Part shown: in pieces, positions 1 through 5,443 of the stretch
Position numbering within the stretch: position 1 is the first letter of the stretch
Layout: the number at the start of each line of letters is the position of its first letter
NCBI GenBank assembly: GCA_020846815.1
Contig: JADLDF010000119.1
Coordinates: forward strand, 1-5,443
DNA length: 5,443 nt
Direction: 5' to 3'
Source of the DNA: Gammaproteobacteria bacterium
GTDB lineage: Bacteria; Pseudomonadota; Gammaproteobacteria; Steroidobacterales; Steroidobacteraceae
Position numbers and translations under genes: made by a program
The notes under the pieces: model-generated
The model's input: the letters and a program-made list of their open reading frames with translations, nothing else
Databases searched by the model: none
What the model was told of the DNA's origin: nothing

Positions 1-257
1 CGCTCAACATGATGACGCGCACCAGCGCCCCGGACTACGTGCGCGACGGCATCCACATGAACGCCGTCGACACCGGCTGGATCACCGACGAGGATCCGGC
101 GCTGCACGCGGCGCGCAAGGCGGAGCTGGGTTTCGCGCCGCCGCTGGACATCATCGACGGCGCCGCGCGCATCCTCGACCCGATCTTCGCGGGCCTCGCC
201 ACCGGCAGCCACGTCTGGGGCCAGTTCCTGAAGGACTACAAGCCGGCGCCCTGGTGA
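1..257 (+). CDS. SDR-family NAD(P)-dependent oxidoreductase, C-terminal part (5' end outside window)
   Basis: The reading frame is already open at base 3 (Leu-Asn-Met-Met-Thr) and ends at TGA 255-257, so 84 residues of a longer protein are visible. The start LNMMTRTSA resembles the helix that follows the catalytic YxxxK in short-chain dehydrogenases/reductases, so the active-site Tyr and Lys should lie just upstream of the window. The next segment, [14 protein letters not shown], sits where the classical N-x-V-x-PG-x-x-T cofactor-loop motif is expected. The tail ([11 protein letters not shown], then [15 protein letters not shown]) resembles the C-terminus of an SDR subgroup known to me only as generic oxidoreductases. 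Family knowledge predicts a soluble cytoplasmic enzyme oxidising or reducing an alcohol/carbonyl with NAD(P)(H); the substrate is unknown. The ATGs at 9 and 12 are internal methionines, not starts. The gene converges on the hydrolase at 346-1434, so the two are not in one operon. Confidence 0.82.
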   Translation, partial: LNMMTRTSAPDYVRDGIHMNAVDTGWITDEDPALHAARKAELGFAPPLDIIDGAARILDPIFAGLATGSHVWGQFLKDYKPAPW

Positions 258-305
258 GCGGGCACGGCACTGCCGCGGGAAACGCGCTGCAGCGAACGAC
301 CGCAT

Positions 306-345
306 GCATCGTCCGCCCGGCGATCGCATCCCGCCGCGACGATGC
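306..345. terminator. Possible hairpin terminator between convergent SDR and hydrolase genes
   Basis: A perfect 8-bp inverted repeat (GCATCGTC at 306-313, GACGATGC at 338-345) encloses a 24-base loop that contains the palindrome GCGATCGC (320-327). The right arm directly abuts the hydrolase stop codon (complement of 346-348). The position suits a transcript 3' end for either convergent gene. Neither strand has a T-run after the stem and the loop is long, so this is not a canonical intrinsic terminator. It could equally be a chance repeat in GC-rich DNA. Confidence 0.25.
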
Positions 346-1434
346 CTACTCCGCCGGACGCATGAACGTGCCGGCCTCGATCTTGCGCTCGATGACCCGC
401 GCCAGCTCTTCCTGGATCTGGCCCTTGGCCTGCATCGGCCCGTCGGCCCAGAGGTTCGGCGGGTAGAACGCCGCCGCGGCATAGACCGGCGCATAGGCCT
501 CGATGCGCAAGCGAGCGAGCCGGTTCACGCCGAACAGCCCGCCCGGTGTGCAGCGCGCGCGGCGCAGCATCTCGACGTCGATCACCGCGAAGGCGCGCGT
601 CGACTCGCCGGCCGACCTGGTGTCGGCGAGCACGCGACCCTGAAAGTCGAAGATCTTCGAGTGACCCGTGTTCTGCCCCGAGGGCGGACCACCTTCGATG
701 CCGCCGGCGTTCGCCGAAATCAGATACACCATGTTCTCGGCCGCGCGCGTACGCTTCGCGGATTCCCAGGCCATGAACTCGGTGCGCCCATGGTCCGAGG
801 TCGGGTGCAGGATCACCTCGGCGCCGCGCAGCGTCAGGCAACGGGCGGTCTCGGGCCAGAGGATCTCGCCGCAGGGCAGCATCGCCAGATTGCCGATCTC
901 GGTGCGCGCCACCGGCCACAGCCCCTCGATGCCGTGCCGGTCGAGGTAGCGCTCGAGGATGTCGTGCGGCGAGAAGCCCTGCTCGGTCGAGACGCGCCGG
1001 TACTTCAGCACCACGTTGCCCGACGGGTCGATCAGGAACGAGCAGTTGAAGTACATGCCCGGCCATTCCTCCGGCGCCTCGTAGGCATTGGCGCCGAGCC
1101 AGACCCCGAACCGCTGCGCGAGCTGCTGCAGCCGCTCGATCTCGGCGCTGCCCGGGATCTGCAGGCAGGCTTTGCGGATCCACTCCTCCGCGGATTCCTT
1201 GACCGGAAAGCCCTGCAGATTGAACTCGGGGAACAGCACCAGGCGCGGCACCTTCGACGGCCGGCCGACGGCATAGCCGAGCAATTCCTCCCAGCGGTCG
1301 ATGCTGCCGTCGACGATCTGCATCGCCTCCTCGCGCGAGCGCGCACGATTGACCGCGCGGTTGATCGTCTGCATGCAGGTGGCCTGCCACAGCGGCACGC
1401 GACCGCCCCGTTTTTCCACAACGCTTTCGTTCAT
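346..1434 (-). CDS. Nitrilase-superfamily carbon-nitrogen hydrolase
   Basis: This 362-residue protein has the nitrilase-fold catalytic triad in order: Glu70 in LVLFPEFNLQGF, Lys144 in VVLKYRRV, and Cys188 in AMLPCGEILWPE (the Cys codon is the complement of 871-873). Further family signatures are GAEVILHPTS (204-213), RAAENMVYLISANAGG (230-245) and GHSKIFDFQGRVLA (257-270). The family hydrolyses non-peptide C-N bonds (nitriles, amides, carbamoyl compounds) through a Cys thioester intermediate, usually as cytoplasmic oligomers. The substrate here is not identifiable: Cys is followed by Gly-Glu, unlike the CWE of classical nitrilases or the CYD of aliphatic amidases. At 362 residues it is longer than minimal family members of about 260-300, with a tail beyond about 285 containing RLARLRIEAYAP. 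The ATG at 1434 was chosen because it directly precedes the conserved region and has GGAA 8 bases upstream and a GAGGGGG 14 bases upstream. The frame is open to a TTG at 1614, but those 60 residues are Arg/Gly/Pro-rich and look non-coding. It is divergent from the TonB receptor gene. No signal peptide is seen. Confidence 0.9.
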   Translation of the reverse strand: MNESVVEKRGGRVPLWQATCMQTINRAVNRARSREEAMQIVDGSIDRWEELLGYAVGRPSKVPRLVLFPEFNLQGFPVKESAEEWIRKACLQIPGSAEIERLQQLAQRFGVWLGANAYEAPEEWPGMYFNCSFLIDPSGNVVLKYRRVSTEQGFSPHDILERYLDRHGIEGLWPVARTEIGNLAMLPCGEILWPETARCLTLRGAEVILHPTSDHGRTEFMAWESAKRTRAAENMVYLISANAGGIEGGPPSGQNTGHSKIFDFQGRVLADTRSAGESTRAFAVIDVEMLRRARCTPGGLFGVNRLARLRIEAYAPVYAAAAFYPPNLWADGPMQAKGQIQEELARVIERKIEAGTFMRPAE

Positions 1435-1506
1435 GGCGCCGGTTCCAGCCCCCTCGTGATCTCGTACCGACAGGGTGACACCGGGTCGCGGCGGGGGACA
1501 AGCGCC

Positions 1507-1532
1507 GAGGCTTCCGCCCGGGCCCGAGCCTC
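1507..1532. promoter_or_regulatory. Operator-like 26-bp imperfect palindrome
   Basis: The outer arms GAGGCT (1507-1512) and AGCCTC (1527-1532) are perfect inverted repeats. They share the same centre, between 1519 and 1520, with the 8-bp palindrome GCCCGGGC (1516-1523). Ten of the 13 half-site positions are complementary; 1513/1526 is only a T-G wobble, and 1514/1525 and 1515/1524 mismatch. It lies 73-98 bases upstream of the hydrolase ATG and about 250 bases upstream of the receptor ATG, where a dimeric regulator could bind. No regulator gene is in the window to pair it with, and GC-rich sequence makes chance palindromes common. Confidence 0.3.
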
Positions 1533-1772
1533 TGAACGCGTCGTCCCGACCAGGTCGAGAACCGCTCCCTGCCCGGTCCGGATGCCAGCTCCGCACCCTG
1601 TATCTTGTGCGCAACGGCCACGCACGGACTGCATGAAAAGCCGCCCGGTAGCCGGTCGCGGATATACGTCACTGCGGCGCGTGAAGCCGTAGTGTCCGAC
1701 CCTTCTCCCCCTGCCGCCCCGGCTGGACCGTTTGCAGGATCAGCGCTCCGGGGAGCCTCCTTTGCCATCCGC

Positions 1773-1776
1773 GGAG
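1773..1776 (+). promoter_or_regulatory. Ribosome binding site of the TonB-dependent receptor
   Basis: GGAG is followed by a 9-base spacer and ATG at 1786. It decides the start: an in-frame TTG at 1732 would add 18 residues ahead of the signal peptide and has no equally well placed purine-rich site. Confidence 0.7.
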
Positions 1777-1785
1777 ACCGACGCC

Positions 1786-3987
1786 ATGAACCTCGACAGC
1801 CCCGACACCACACCGATCCGGACGCTCCCTGCCGCGCGTGCGCGACGGACCCGCGTCGCGCGCACCGTGCGCGCCCTGCTCGCGCTCGGCTCCGCCTCGC
1901 TCGCACTGCCGGCGGCGCTGGCCCAGGACGAAGCGGCCGGCCTGCTCGAGGAGGTGACCGTCACCGCACAGCGCACCGCCGAGAGGCTGCAGGACGTGCC
2001 GCTCAGCGTCACGGCCTTCTCCGCCGAGAGCATGGAACGGCTGCAGATCAATTCGGTGCTCGATCTGACGCGCCTCACGCCGAACGTCAAGTTCGACAAC
2101 GTCACCGGCGGCACGACGGGCCTCAAGGCCTACATCCGCGGCGGCGGCATCACGGACGGCGGAACCAATACCTCCGAATCCGAGGTCGGCGTCTACGTCG
2201 ACGACGTGTACATGGCGCGCGTCTCGGCGGCGGTCATCGACTTCGCCGAAGTGGAGCGCATCGAGATCATGCGCGGTCCTCAGGGCGTGCTCTACGGCCG
2301 CAACACGTCGGCCGGCGCAGTGAACATCATCACGCGCGGGCCCACGGAGGAGTTCCAGGCCACCTCGCAGGTCGGTTGGGGCACCTGGAACGAGCGCCGC
2401 CTCAAGGGCTTCGTCTCCGGCCCGATTTCCGCCGACGGTCGCTGGCGCGCATCGCTGAACGGCATGATCCGCGGCCGCGACGGCGGCCGGCAGGAGAACG
2501 TCACCACCGGCAAGGATGTCGGCGAGGAGGATTTCTACGGCGCGCAGGGCGATCTCGCCTTCGTCGGCGAGGCATTTAGCGCCCGCCTGACGCTGTCGCA
2601 CACCGACACCGACAGCGACGGCCAGTATGCCGTGAACAACCTCGTCACCGGCACGGGCGCAAACACCGTGATCACGCCGCGGACCGGCTCCTATTACAAG
2701 GTCGCTTCGCCGATCCCGTCGCTGACCAAGGTGAAACAGACCAACGCGTTCCTGCGCCTGACCTGGGAATTCGACGGCGGCAGGATCACCTCGATCACCG
2801 GCTATTCCGACCTCGACGACAAGTGGCACGAGGAATTCTCGGGCGGCGTCCCCAGCAGCGCGCTCGGTATCCCTGGCAACACGACCCTGGCGCTGTTCGA
2901 TCGCGACTCTGTGACCACGCAGGATCAGCTGAGCGAGGAACTGCAGATCAGCGGCGCGGCGTTCGACGGCAAGCTCGAGTATCTCGGCGGCCTGTACTAC
3001 TTCACCGAGGATTCGATCCAGACTATCCGCGACGTGATCTTCTTCGCGCCGAGTTCGGTCGTCTTCAGCCCGGACACGACCAGCAAGGCGGTGTTCGGCC
3101 AGCTGACCTGGAACTTCAACGACCAGTGGTCGGCGATTGCTGGCGGGCGCTACACCGAGGATGACAAGCACCTCGACGCCATCCTCAGCGGCACGGTGCT
3201 GGCACCGGTGGACAACCAGTACTCGAAGTTCACGCCGAAGGTTGGCGTCAACTACAAGATCACGCCGTCGATCCTGTTGTTCGCCTCGTACAGCGAGGGC
3301 TTCAAGTCCGGCGGCTACAACGGCCTCGCCTCGACGGCGGTGCAGGTGCGCACGGCTTTCCAGCCGCAGTACACCGACGCCTGGGAGGCCGGCATCAAGG
3401 CCGACCTGCTCGGCAACACGCTGCGCGTGAACGTCTCGGCGTTCAAGAACGAGATCAGCAACCGGCAGCAGACGCTGACGCTGCCCAACGGCACGTTCCT
3501 CGTCGAGAACTACAACGCCGACCTCAAGGGCCTCGAGGCCGAGGTCACCTGGCGCGCCACCGACGCGCTGTCGCTCTGGACCAGCGTCTCGATCAACGAC
3601 GGCAAGTACACCGCGGGCGGCTCCTCGGCGGGCGCGCTCGGCTCGATCATCAACAACAAGCTGCCGGTCTTCCCGGACTACACGGCCACGGCCGGCGTCG
3701 ACTATTCGCTGCAGGTCGGCAACGGCACGCTGCGCTTCGGCGGCGACTACAACGTCCGCGACGGGTACTTCTCGACCGCGGACAATGCGCGGATCGGCGC
3801 CGTCGAGAAGCAGGACTTCCTGAGCGCCTACGTCGGTTACGACATCGGCAAGTGGAGCCTCCAGCTCGCCGGCCGCAACCTGCTCGACGAGGAAGGCTGG
3901 CAGACGGGCTTCGGCTTCTCCGTGGTCCAGCCGCGCTTCGCGATCGATCCGCGCACCGTGCTCGCCACGGCACGCTACACGTTCTGA
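1786..3987 (+). CDS. TonB-dependent outer-membrane receptor
   Basis: This 733-residue protein is of normal length for the family. Residues 1-46 form a signal peptide: an unusually long Arg-rich N-region (RARRTRVARTVR), the hydrophobic core ALLALGSASLALPAA, and probable cleavage after Ala46 (ALA|QDE). A TonB box-like EEVTVTAQ follows at 55-62. The plug domain spans about 67-186, with DVPLSVTAFSA, the YIRGGG loop, VGVYVDDVYMAR and the strong EIMRGPQGVLYGRNTSAGAVNII motif (160-182). The beta-barrel covers about 190-733, including FASYSEGFKSGGYNG (499-513), WEAGIKADLLGNTLRVNVSAF, LAGRNLLDEE, and the C-terminal aromatic end ARYTF typical of BAM-inserted proteins. Such receptors import scarce or bulky ligands into the periplasm using energy from TonB-ExbB-ExbD. 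The ligand (siderophore, cobalamin, saccharide, aromatic or other) cannot be read from the sequence. No N-terminal FecR-signalling (STN) domain is present, so autoregulation through an anti-sigma factor is unlikely. It is followed at once by its own terminator, so it is probably monocistronic, and it is divergent from the hydrolase. Confidence 0.96.
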   Translation: MNLDSPDTTPIRTLPAARARRTRVARTVRALLALGSASLALPAALAQDEAAGLLEEVTVTAQRTAERLQDVPLSVTAFSAESMERLQINSVLDLTRLTPNVKFDNVTGGTTGLKAYIRGGGITDGGTNTSESEVGVYVDDVYMARVSAAVIDFAEVERIEIMRGPQGVLYGRNTSAGAVNIITRGPTEEFQATSQVGWGTWNERRLKGFVSGPISADGRWRASLNGMIRGRDGGRQENVTTGKDVGEEDFYGAQGDLAFVGEAFSARLTLSHTDTDSDGQYAVNNLVTGTGANTVITPRTGSYYKVASPIPSLTKVKQTNAFLRLTWEFDGGRITSITGYSDLDDKWHEEFSGGVPSSALGIPGNTTLALFDRDSVTTQDQLSEELQISGAAFDGKLEYLGGLYYFTEDSIQTIRDVIFFAPSSVVFSPDTTSKAVFGQLTWNFNDQWSAIAGGRYTEDDKHLDAILSGTVLAPVDNQYSKFTPKVGVNYKITPSILLFASYSEGFKSGGYNGLASTAVQVRTAFQPQYTDAWEAGIKADLLGNTLRVNVSAFKNEISNRQQTLTLPNGTFLVENYNADLKGLEAEVTWRATDALSLWTSVSINDGKYTAGGSSAGALGSIINNKLPVFPDYTATAGVDYSLQVGNGTLRFGGDYNVRDGYFSTADNARIGAVEKQDFLSAYVGYDIGKWSLQLAGRNLLDEEGWQTGFGFSVVQPRFAIDPRTVLATARYTF

Positions 3988-3993
3988 TATGGC

Positions 3994-4024
3994 CCCCTCG
4001 TGTCAACGGGCACGAGGGGTTTCT
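3994..4024 (+). terminator. Rho-independent terminator of the TonB-dependent receptor gene
   Basis: A perfect 9-bp stem (CCCCTCGTG at 3994-4002, CACGAGGGG at 4011-4019) can extend by a T-G wobble and a C-G pair to 11 bp closing on the tetraloop AACG (4005-4008). The tract TTTCT (4020-4024) follows. It begins 6 bases after the receptor stop codon. The T-tract is short but the stem is very stable. Confidence 0.85.
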
Positions 4025-4132
4025 GAACTGAGCCGAGCCCATTCCACCGGCGGTGCCAGCAGCGTATTGCGCGGGCATCGCCGGTGACGCGGCATCAGGC
4101 TGGCGCGAAGGGCTTTCCGATCCGGCCGCCTC

Positions 4133-4165
4133 CGGCGAGGTCCACGCCGGTTGCGGACCTCGCCG
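4133..4165. terminator. Hairpin in the convergent gap, probable 3'-end structure of the MFS transcript
   Basis: A perfect 11-bp inverted repeat (CGGCGAGGTCC at 4133-4143, GGACCTCGCCG at 4155-4165) has an 11-base loop. It lies 38 bases beyond the MFS stop codon on the minus strand and about 110 bases past the receptor terminator. There is no T-run on either side, so it may instead protect the 3' end of the mRNA or assist factor-dependent termination. A second, weaker repeat (CGCAGC 4164-4169, GCTGCG 4189-4194) overlaps its edge and could fold alternatively. Confidence 0.4.
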
Positions 4166-4202
4166 CAGCGGCTCCGCAATGCTTCGCGGCTGCGCGCCCG
4201 AC

Positions 4203-5443
4203 TCAGAGATCGGCGGGCAGCGGCCGGCGAACCAGCAAGCGCTGGCCGGCGAACAGCGACACCAGCGCCGGCACCAGCACGACGGCCGCCGCCAGAGCCA
4301 TGGCCTGCGGCAACGCCTTCGGATCGCCGAAGACGCGCTCCGTGAACCAGGCCGTGAGCCACGGCCCGAGCCCCCCTCCGATCAAGGTCGAGCAGAGCAC
4401 GTGCAGCGCGGTGAGCTGCGCACGCATGCGGTTCGGCGCGAACAGCTGGTAGGTAGACAGCCCGGGACCGAAGGAGATCACGCCGAAGAACGTCTGGGCC
4501 ACGAGCAGCACGGCGCTGACCCGCGCGTCGCCGTTGAGCGCCAACACCAGCGTCAGCGGCAGCGCAACGAAGCCCGCGATCAGCGGGATGACGAAGGTCG
4601 CATCGCGGCGCCCCGCCGCGATCAGCCGGTTGCACCACCAGCCGCCGAACAGGCTCGCCGCCGTGCCGACGACGATGAACGACAGGCCATAGAGTAACCC
4701 GATTTCCGCCGTGCTCCAGGCGTGGATGCGCATGAAGAAGGCGATGACCCAGGCCGTCACTCCGTACTGGTAGGCGGCCATCAGCACCATGCCGAAAATC
4801 AGCGGGCCGTAGAAGCGGCGCTCGCGCACCAGGAAACGCAGCACCTCGCCGAGGTTCGCAGATTCCACCGACCCCTCGGGCGTGCGCCGTGGTGGCTCGC
4901 GCATCGCAGCCGCGAAGGGCAGCAACACCAGGCCGGGGATGCCCACCAGCCCGAAGGCGAGCTGCCAGCCGTGCACCGCACCCAGCCAAGGCAGCGTGAC
5001 CATGCCAGCCTGCGGCAACTGCGCGAGGAACAGCCCGCCGAAGGCGAGCGCACAGCCCGCGCCGAAGAAACTCGCACCGGTAACCACGCTGACCGCACCG
5101 GACACCCTGGAGCGCGGGAAATAGTCGCCGAGCATCGAGAACGCCGCCGGCACGAGTGCGGCCTCGCCGAGCCCCACCAGCATCCGCGCGACGAACAGTG
5201 CCGGATAATCGGGCGCGACCATGCAGGCCACGGTCGAGATCGTCCAGATCGTCGCACCCCAGAATATGATGCGGTTGCGACGCCAGCGATCCGCCGCCCA
5301 GCCTATCGGGATCGCGGCGAGCGCATAGAACAGCGCGAACGCCAGGCCCTGCAGCAGCCCGATCTGGATGTCGTCGAGCGCGAAGTCCCGGCGCAGCGGT
5401 TCGACGACCAGGGAGATGACCTGGCGGTCCATGTTGCTCGAGA
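4203..5443 (-). CDS. MFS transporter, Spinster-like (N-terminus outside window)
   Basis: The frame is open to the right edge; 412 full residues are visible (numbering here takes the Met at 5432 as 1). That Met is probably internal: the upstream codons read Ser-Ser-Asn, giving SSNMDRQVISLVVEPLRRDF, which matches the first-helix N-x-x-D-R-Q signature of Spinster-like major facilitator permeases. The start and the beginning of TM1 are therefore missing. Helices are apparent at about 24-45, 55-73, 77-98, 111-137, 154-177, then a central loop 178-207, then 209-235, 243-265, 278-299, 304-325, 337-362 and 374-397. MFS motif A is GWAADRWRRNR (44-54). LVGLGEAALVPAAFSMLGDYFPRSR (85-109) is typical of TM4 and the following loop. 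The family moves small organic solutes across the inner membrane by proton-coupled or facilitated transport; substrate and direction are unknown. The gene converges on the TonB receptor gene, so it is a separate transcription unit. Its promoter lies outside the window. Confidence 0.93.
   Translation of the reverse strand, partial: SSNMDRQVISLVVEPLRRDFALDDIQIGLLQGLAFALFYALAAIPIGWAADRWRRNRIIFWGATIWTISTVACMVAPDYPALFVARMLVGLGEAALVPAAFSMLGDYFPRSRVSGAVSVVTGASFFGAGCALAFGGLFLAQLPQAGMVTLPWLGAVHGWQLAFGLVGIPGLVLLPFAAAMREPPRRTPEGSVESANLGEVLRFLVRERRFYGPLIFGMVLMAAYQYGVTAWVIAFFMRIHAWSTAEIGLLYGLSFIVVGTAASLFGGWWCNRLIAAGRRDATFVIPLIAGFVALPLTLVLALNGDARVSAVLLVAQTFFGVISFGPGLSTYQLFAPNRMRAQLTALHVLCSTLIGGGLGPWLTAWFTERVFGDPKALPQAMALAAAVVLVPALVSLFAGQRLLVRRPLPADL

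Larger units (their letters stand above)
1435..1785. promoter_or_regulatory. Divergent intergenic control region between hydrolase and TonB-dependent receptor
   Basis: This 351-base gap separates the start codons of two outward-facing genes, so it should hold the promoters of both. I see no gene in it. The frames crossing it give Arg/Pro/Gly-rich translations typical of GC-rich non-coding DNA. The few AT-richer spots are TATCTTGTGCGCAA at 1601-1614, CATGAAAAG at 1632-1640 and GATATACG at 1661-1668. They could contribute to -10 elements, but none is paired with a convincing -35 at proper spacing, so no specific promoter is called. An imperfect palindrome at 1507-1532 is listed separately. Confidence 0.55.

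Noticed and set aside
320..327. GCGATCGC, identical to the core of the cyanobacterial HIP1 octamer
   Set aside because: I noticed it only once, in DNA whose genes do not suggest a cyanobacterium; a single palindromic octamer in GC-rich sequence is unremarkable.
1435..1614. N-terminal extension of the hydrolase to a TTG codon, giving 422 residues
   Set aside because: The extra 60 residues are Arg/Gly/Pro-rich with no resemblance to the family, whereas the ATG at 1434 leads directly into the conserved fold.
1661..1668. GATATACG as a -10 box for the receptor gene
   Set aside because: No reasonable -35 hexamer lies 16-18 bases upstream, so a promoter call would be guesswork.
304..1692. A long plus-strand open frame (462 codons) antisense to the hydrolase
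   Set aside because: Its translation is dominated by Arg, Ala, Gly, Pro and His with no domain, and it mirrors the hydrolase codons on the other strand. The hydrolase frame has a full catalytic triad, so this is a GC-rich shadow.
1732..1785. Upstream TTG start for the receptor, adding 18 residues
   Set aside because: The ATG at 1786 has GGAG at proper spacing, and the extra residues would further lengthen an already long signal leader.
236..1906. A 556-codon minus-strand open frame spanning the hydrolase and the receptor start
   Set aside because: It overlaps the real hydrolase in another frame and runs through the control region and receptor leader. Composition is Arg/Ala/Gly-rich without recognisable motifs.
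1669..3171. A 500-codon minus-strand open frame antisense to the TonB receptor
   Set aside because: Its sequence is rich in Ala, Arg, Val, Asp and Glu, as expected from reading GC-rich codons in reverse, and no family is recognisable. The receptor on the plus strand is unmistakable.
4003..4989. A 328-codon minus-strand open frame crossing the receptor terminator, the intergenic hairpin and the MFS gene
   Set aside because: It is out of frame with the MFS permease, Arg/Ala/Gly-rich, and passes through two hairpins that look like 3'-end structures.

Overview
The window is a GC-rich stretch of bacterial DNA with strong G/C preference at third codon positions. It carries four protein-coding genes, the outer two cut by the window edges. 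The gene types (a TonB-dependent receptor with the VTVTAQ/DVPLSV plug style, a Spinster-like MFS permease, an SDR oxidoreductase and a nitrilase-superfamily hydrolase) suggest a Gram-negative proteobacterium with a large catabolic repertoire, such as a sphingomonad-like alphaproteobacterium or a Steroidobacter/Solimonas-like gammaproteobacterium. This assignment rests on general resemblance, and I cannot name the organism.

Layout, left to right. (1) Bases 1-257, plus strand: the C-terminal end of an SDR-family oxidoreductase. (2) Bases 258-345: a short convergent gap with a hairpin abutting the next stop codon. (3) Bases 346-1434, minus strand: a complete 362-residue carbon-nitrogen hydrolase with a recognisable Glu-Lys-Cys triad. 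(4) Bases 1435-1785: a 351-base divergent control region containing an operator-like palindrome. (5) Bases 1786-3987, plus strand: a complete 733-residue TonB-dependent outer-membrane receptor, followed directly by a strong intrinsic terminator. (6) Bases 4025-4202: a convergent gap with an 11-bp perfect hairpin. (7) Bases 4203-5443, minus strand: an MFS permease lacking only its extreme N-terminus.

How the genes may work together (inference). The receptor would bring a ligand across the outer membrane, the permease would carry a ligand or product across the inner membrane, and the hydrolase and SDR would act on it in the cytoplasm. The hydrolase and receptor are divergently transcribed from one control region, so co-regulation is plausible. 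The substrate cannot be read from the sequence. No RNA genes, CRISPR arrays, insertion sequences or phage genes were seen. I did not find a clearly new biological system. The most distinctive items are the hydrolase with its PCGE nucleophile motif and its shared control region with the receptor.
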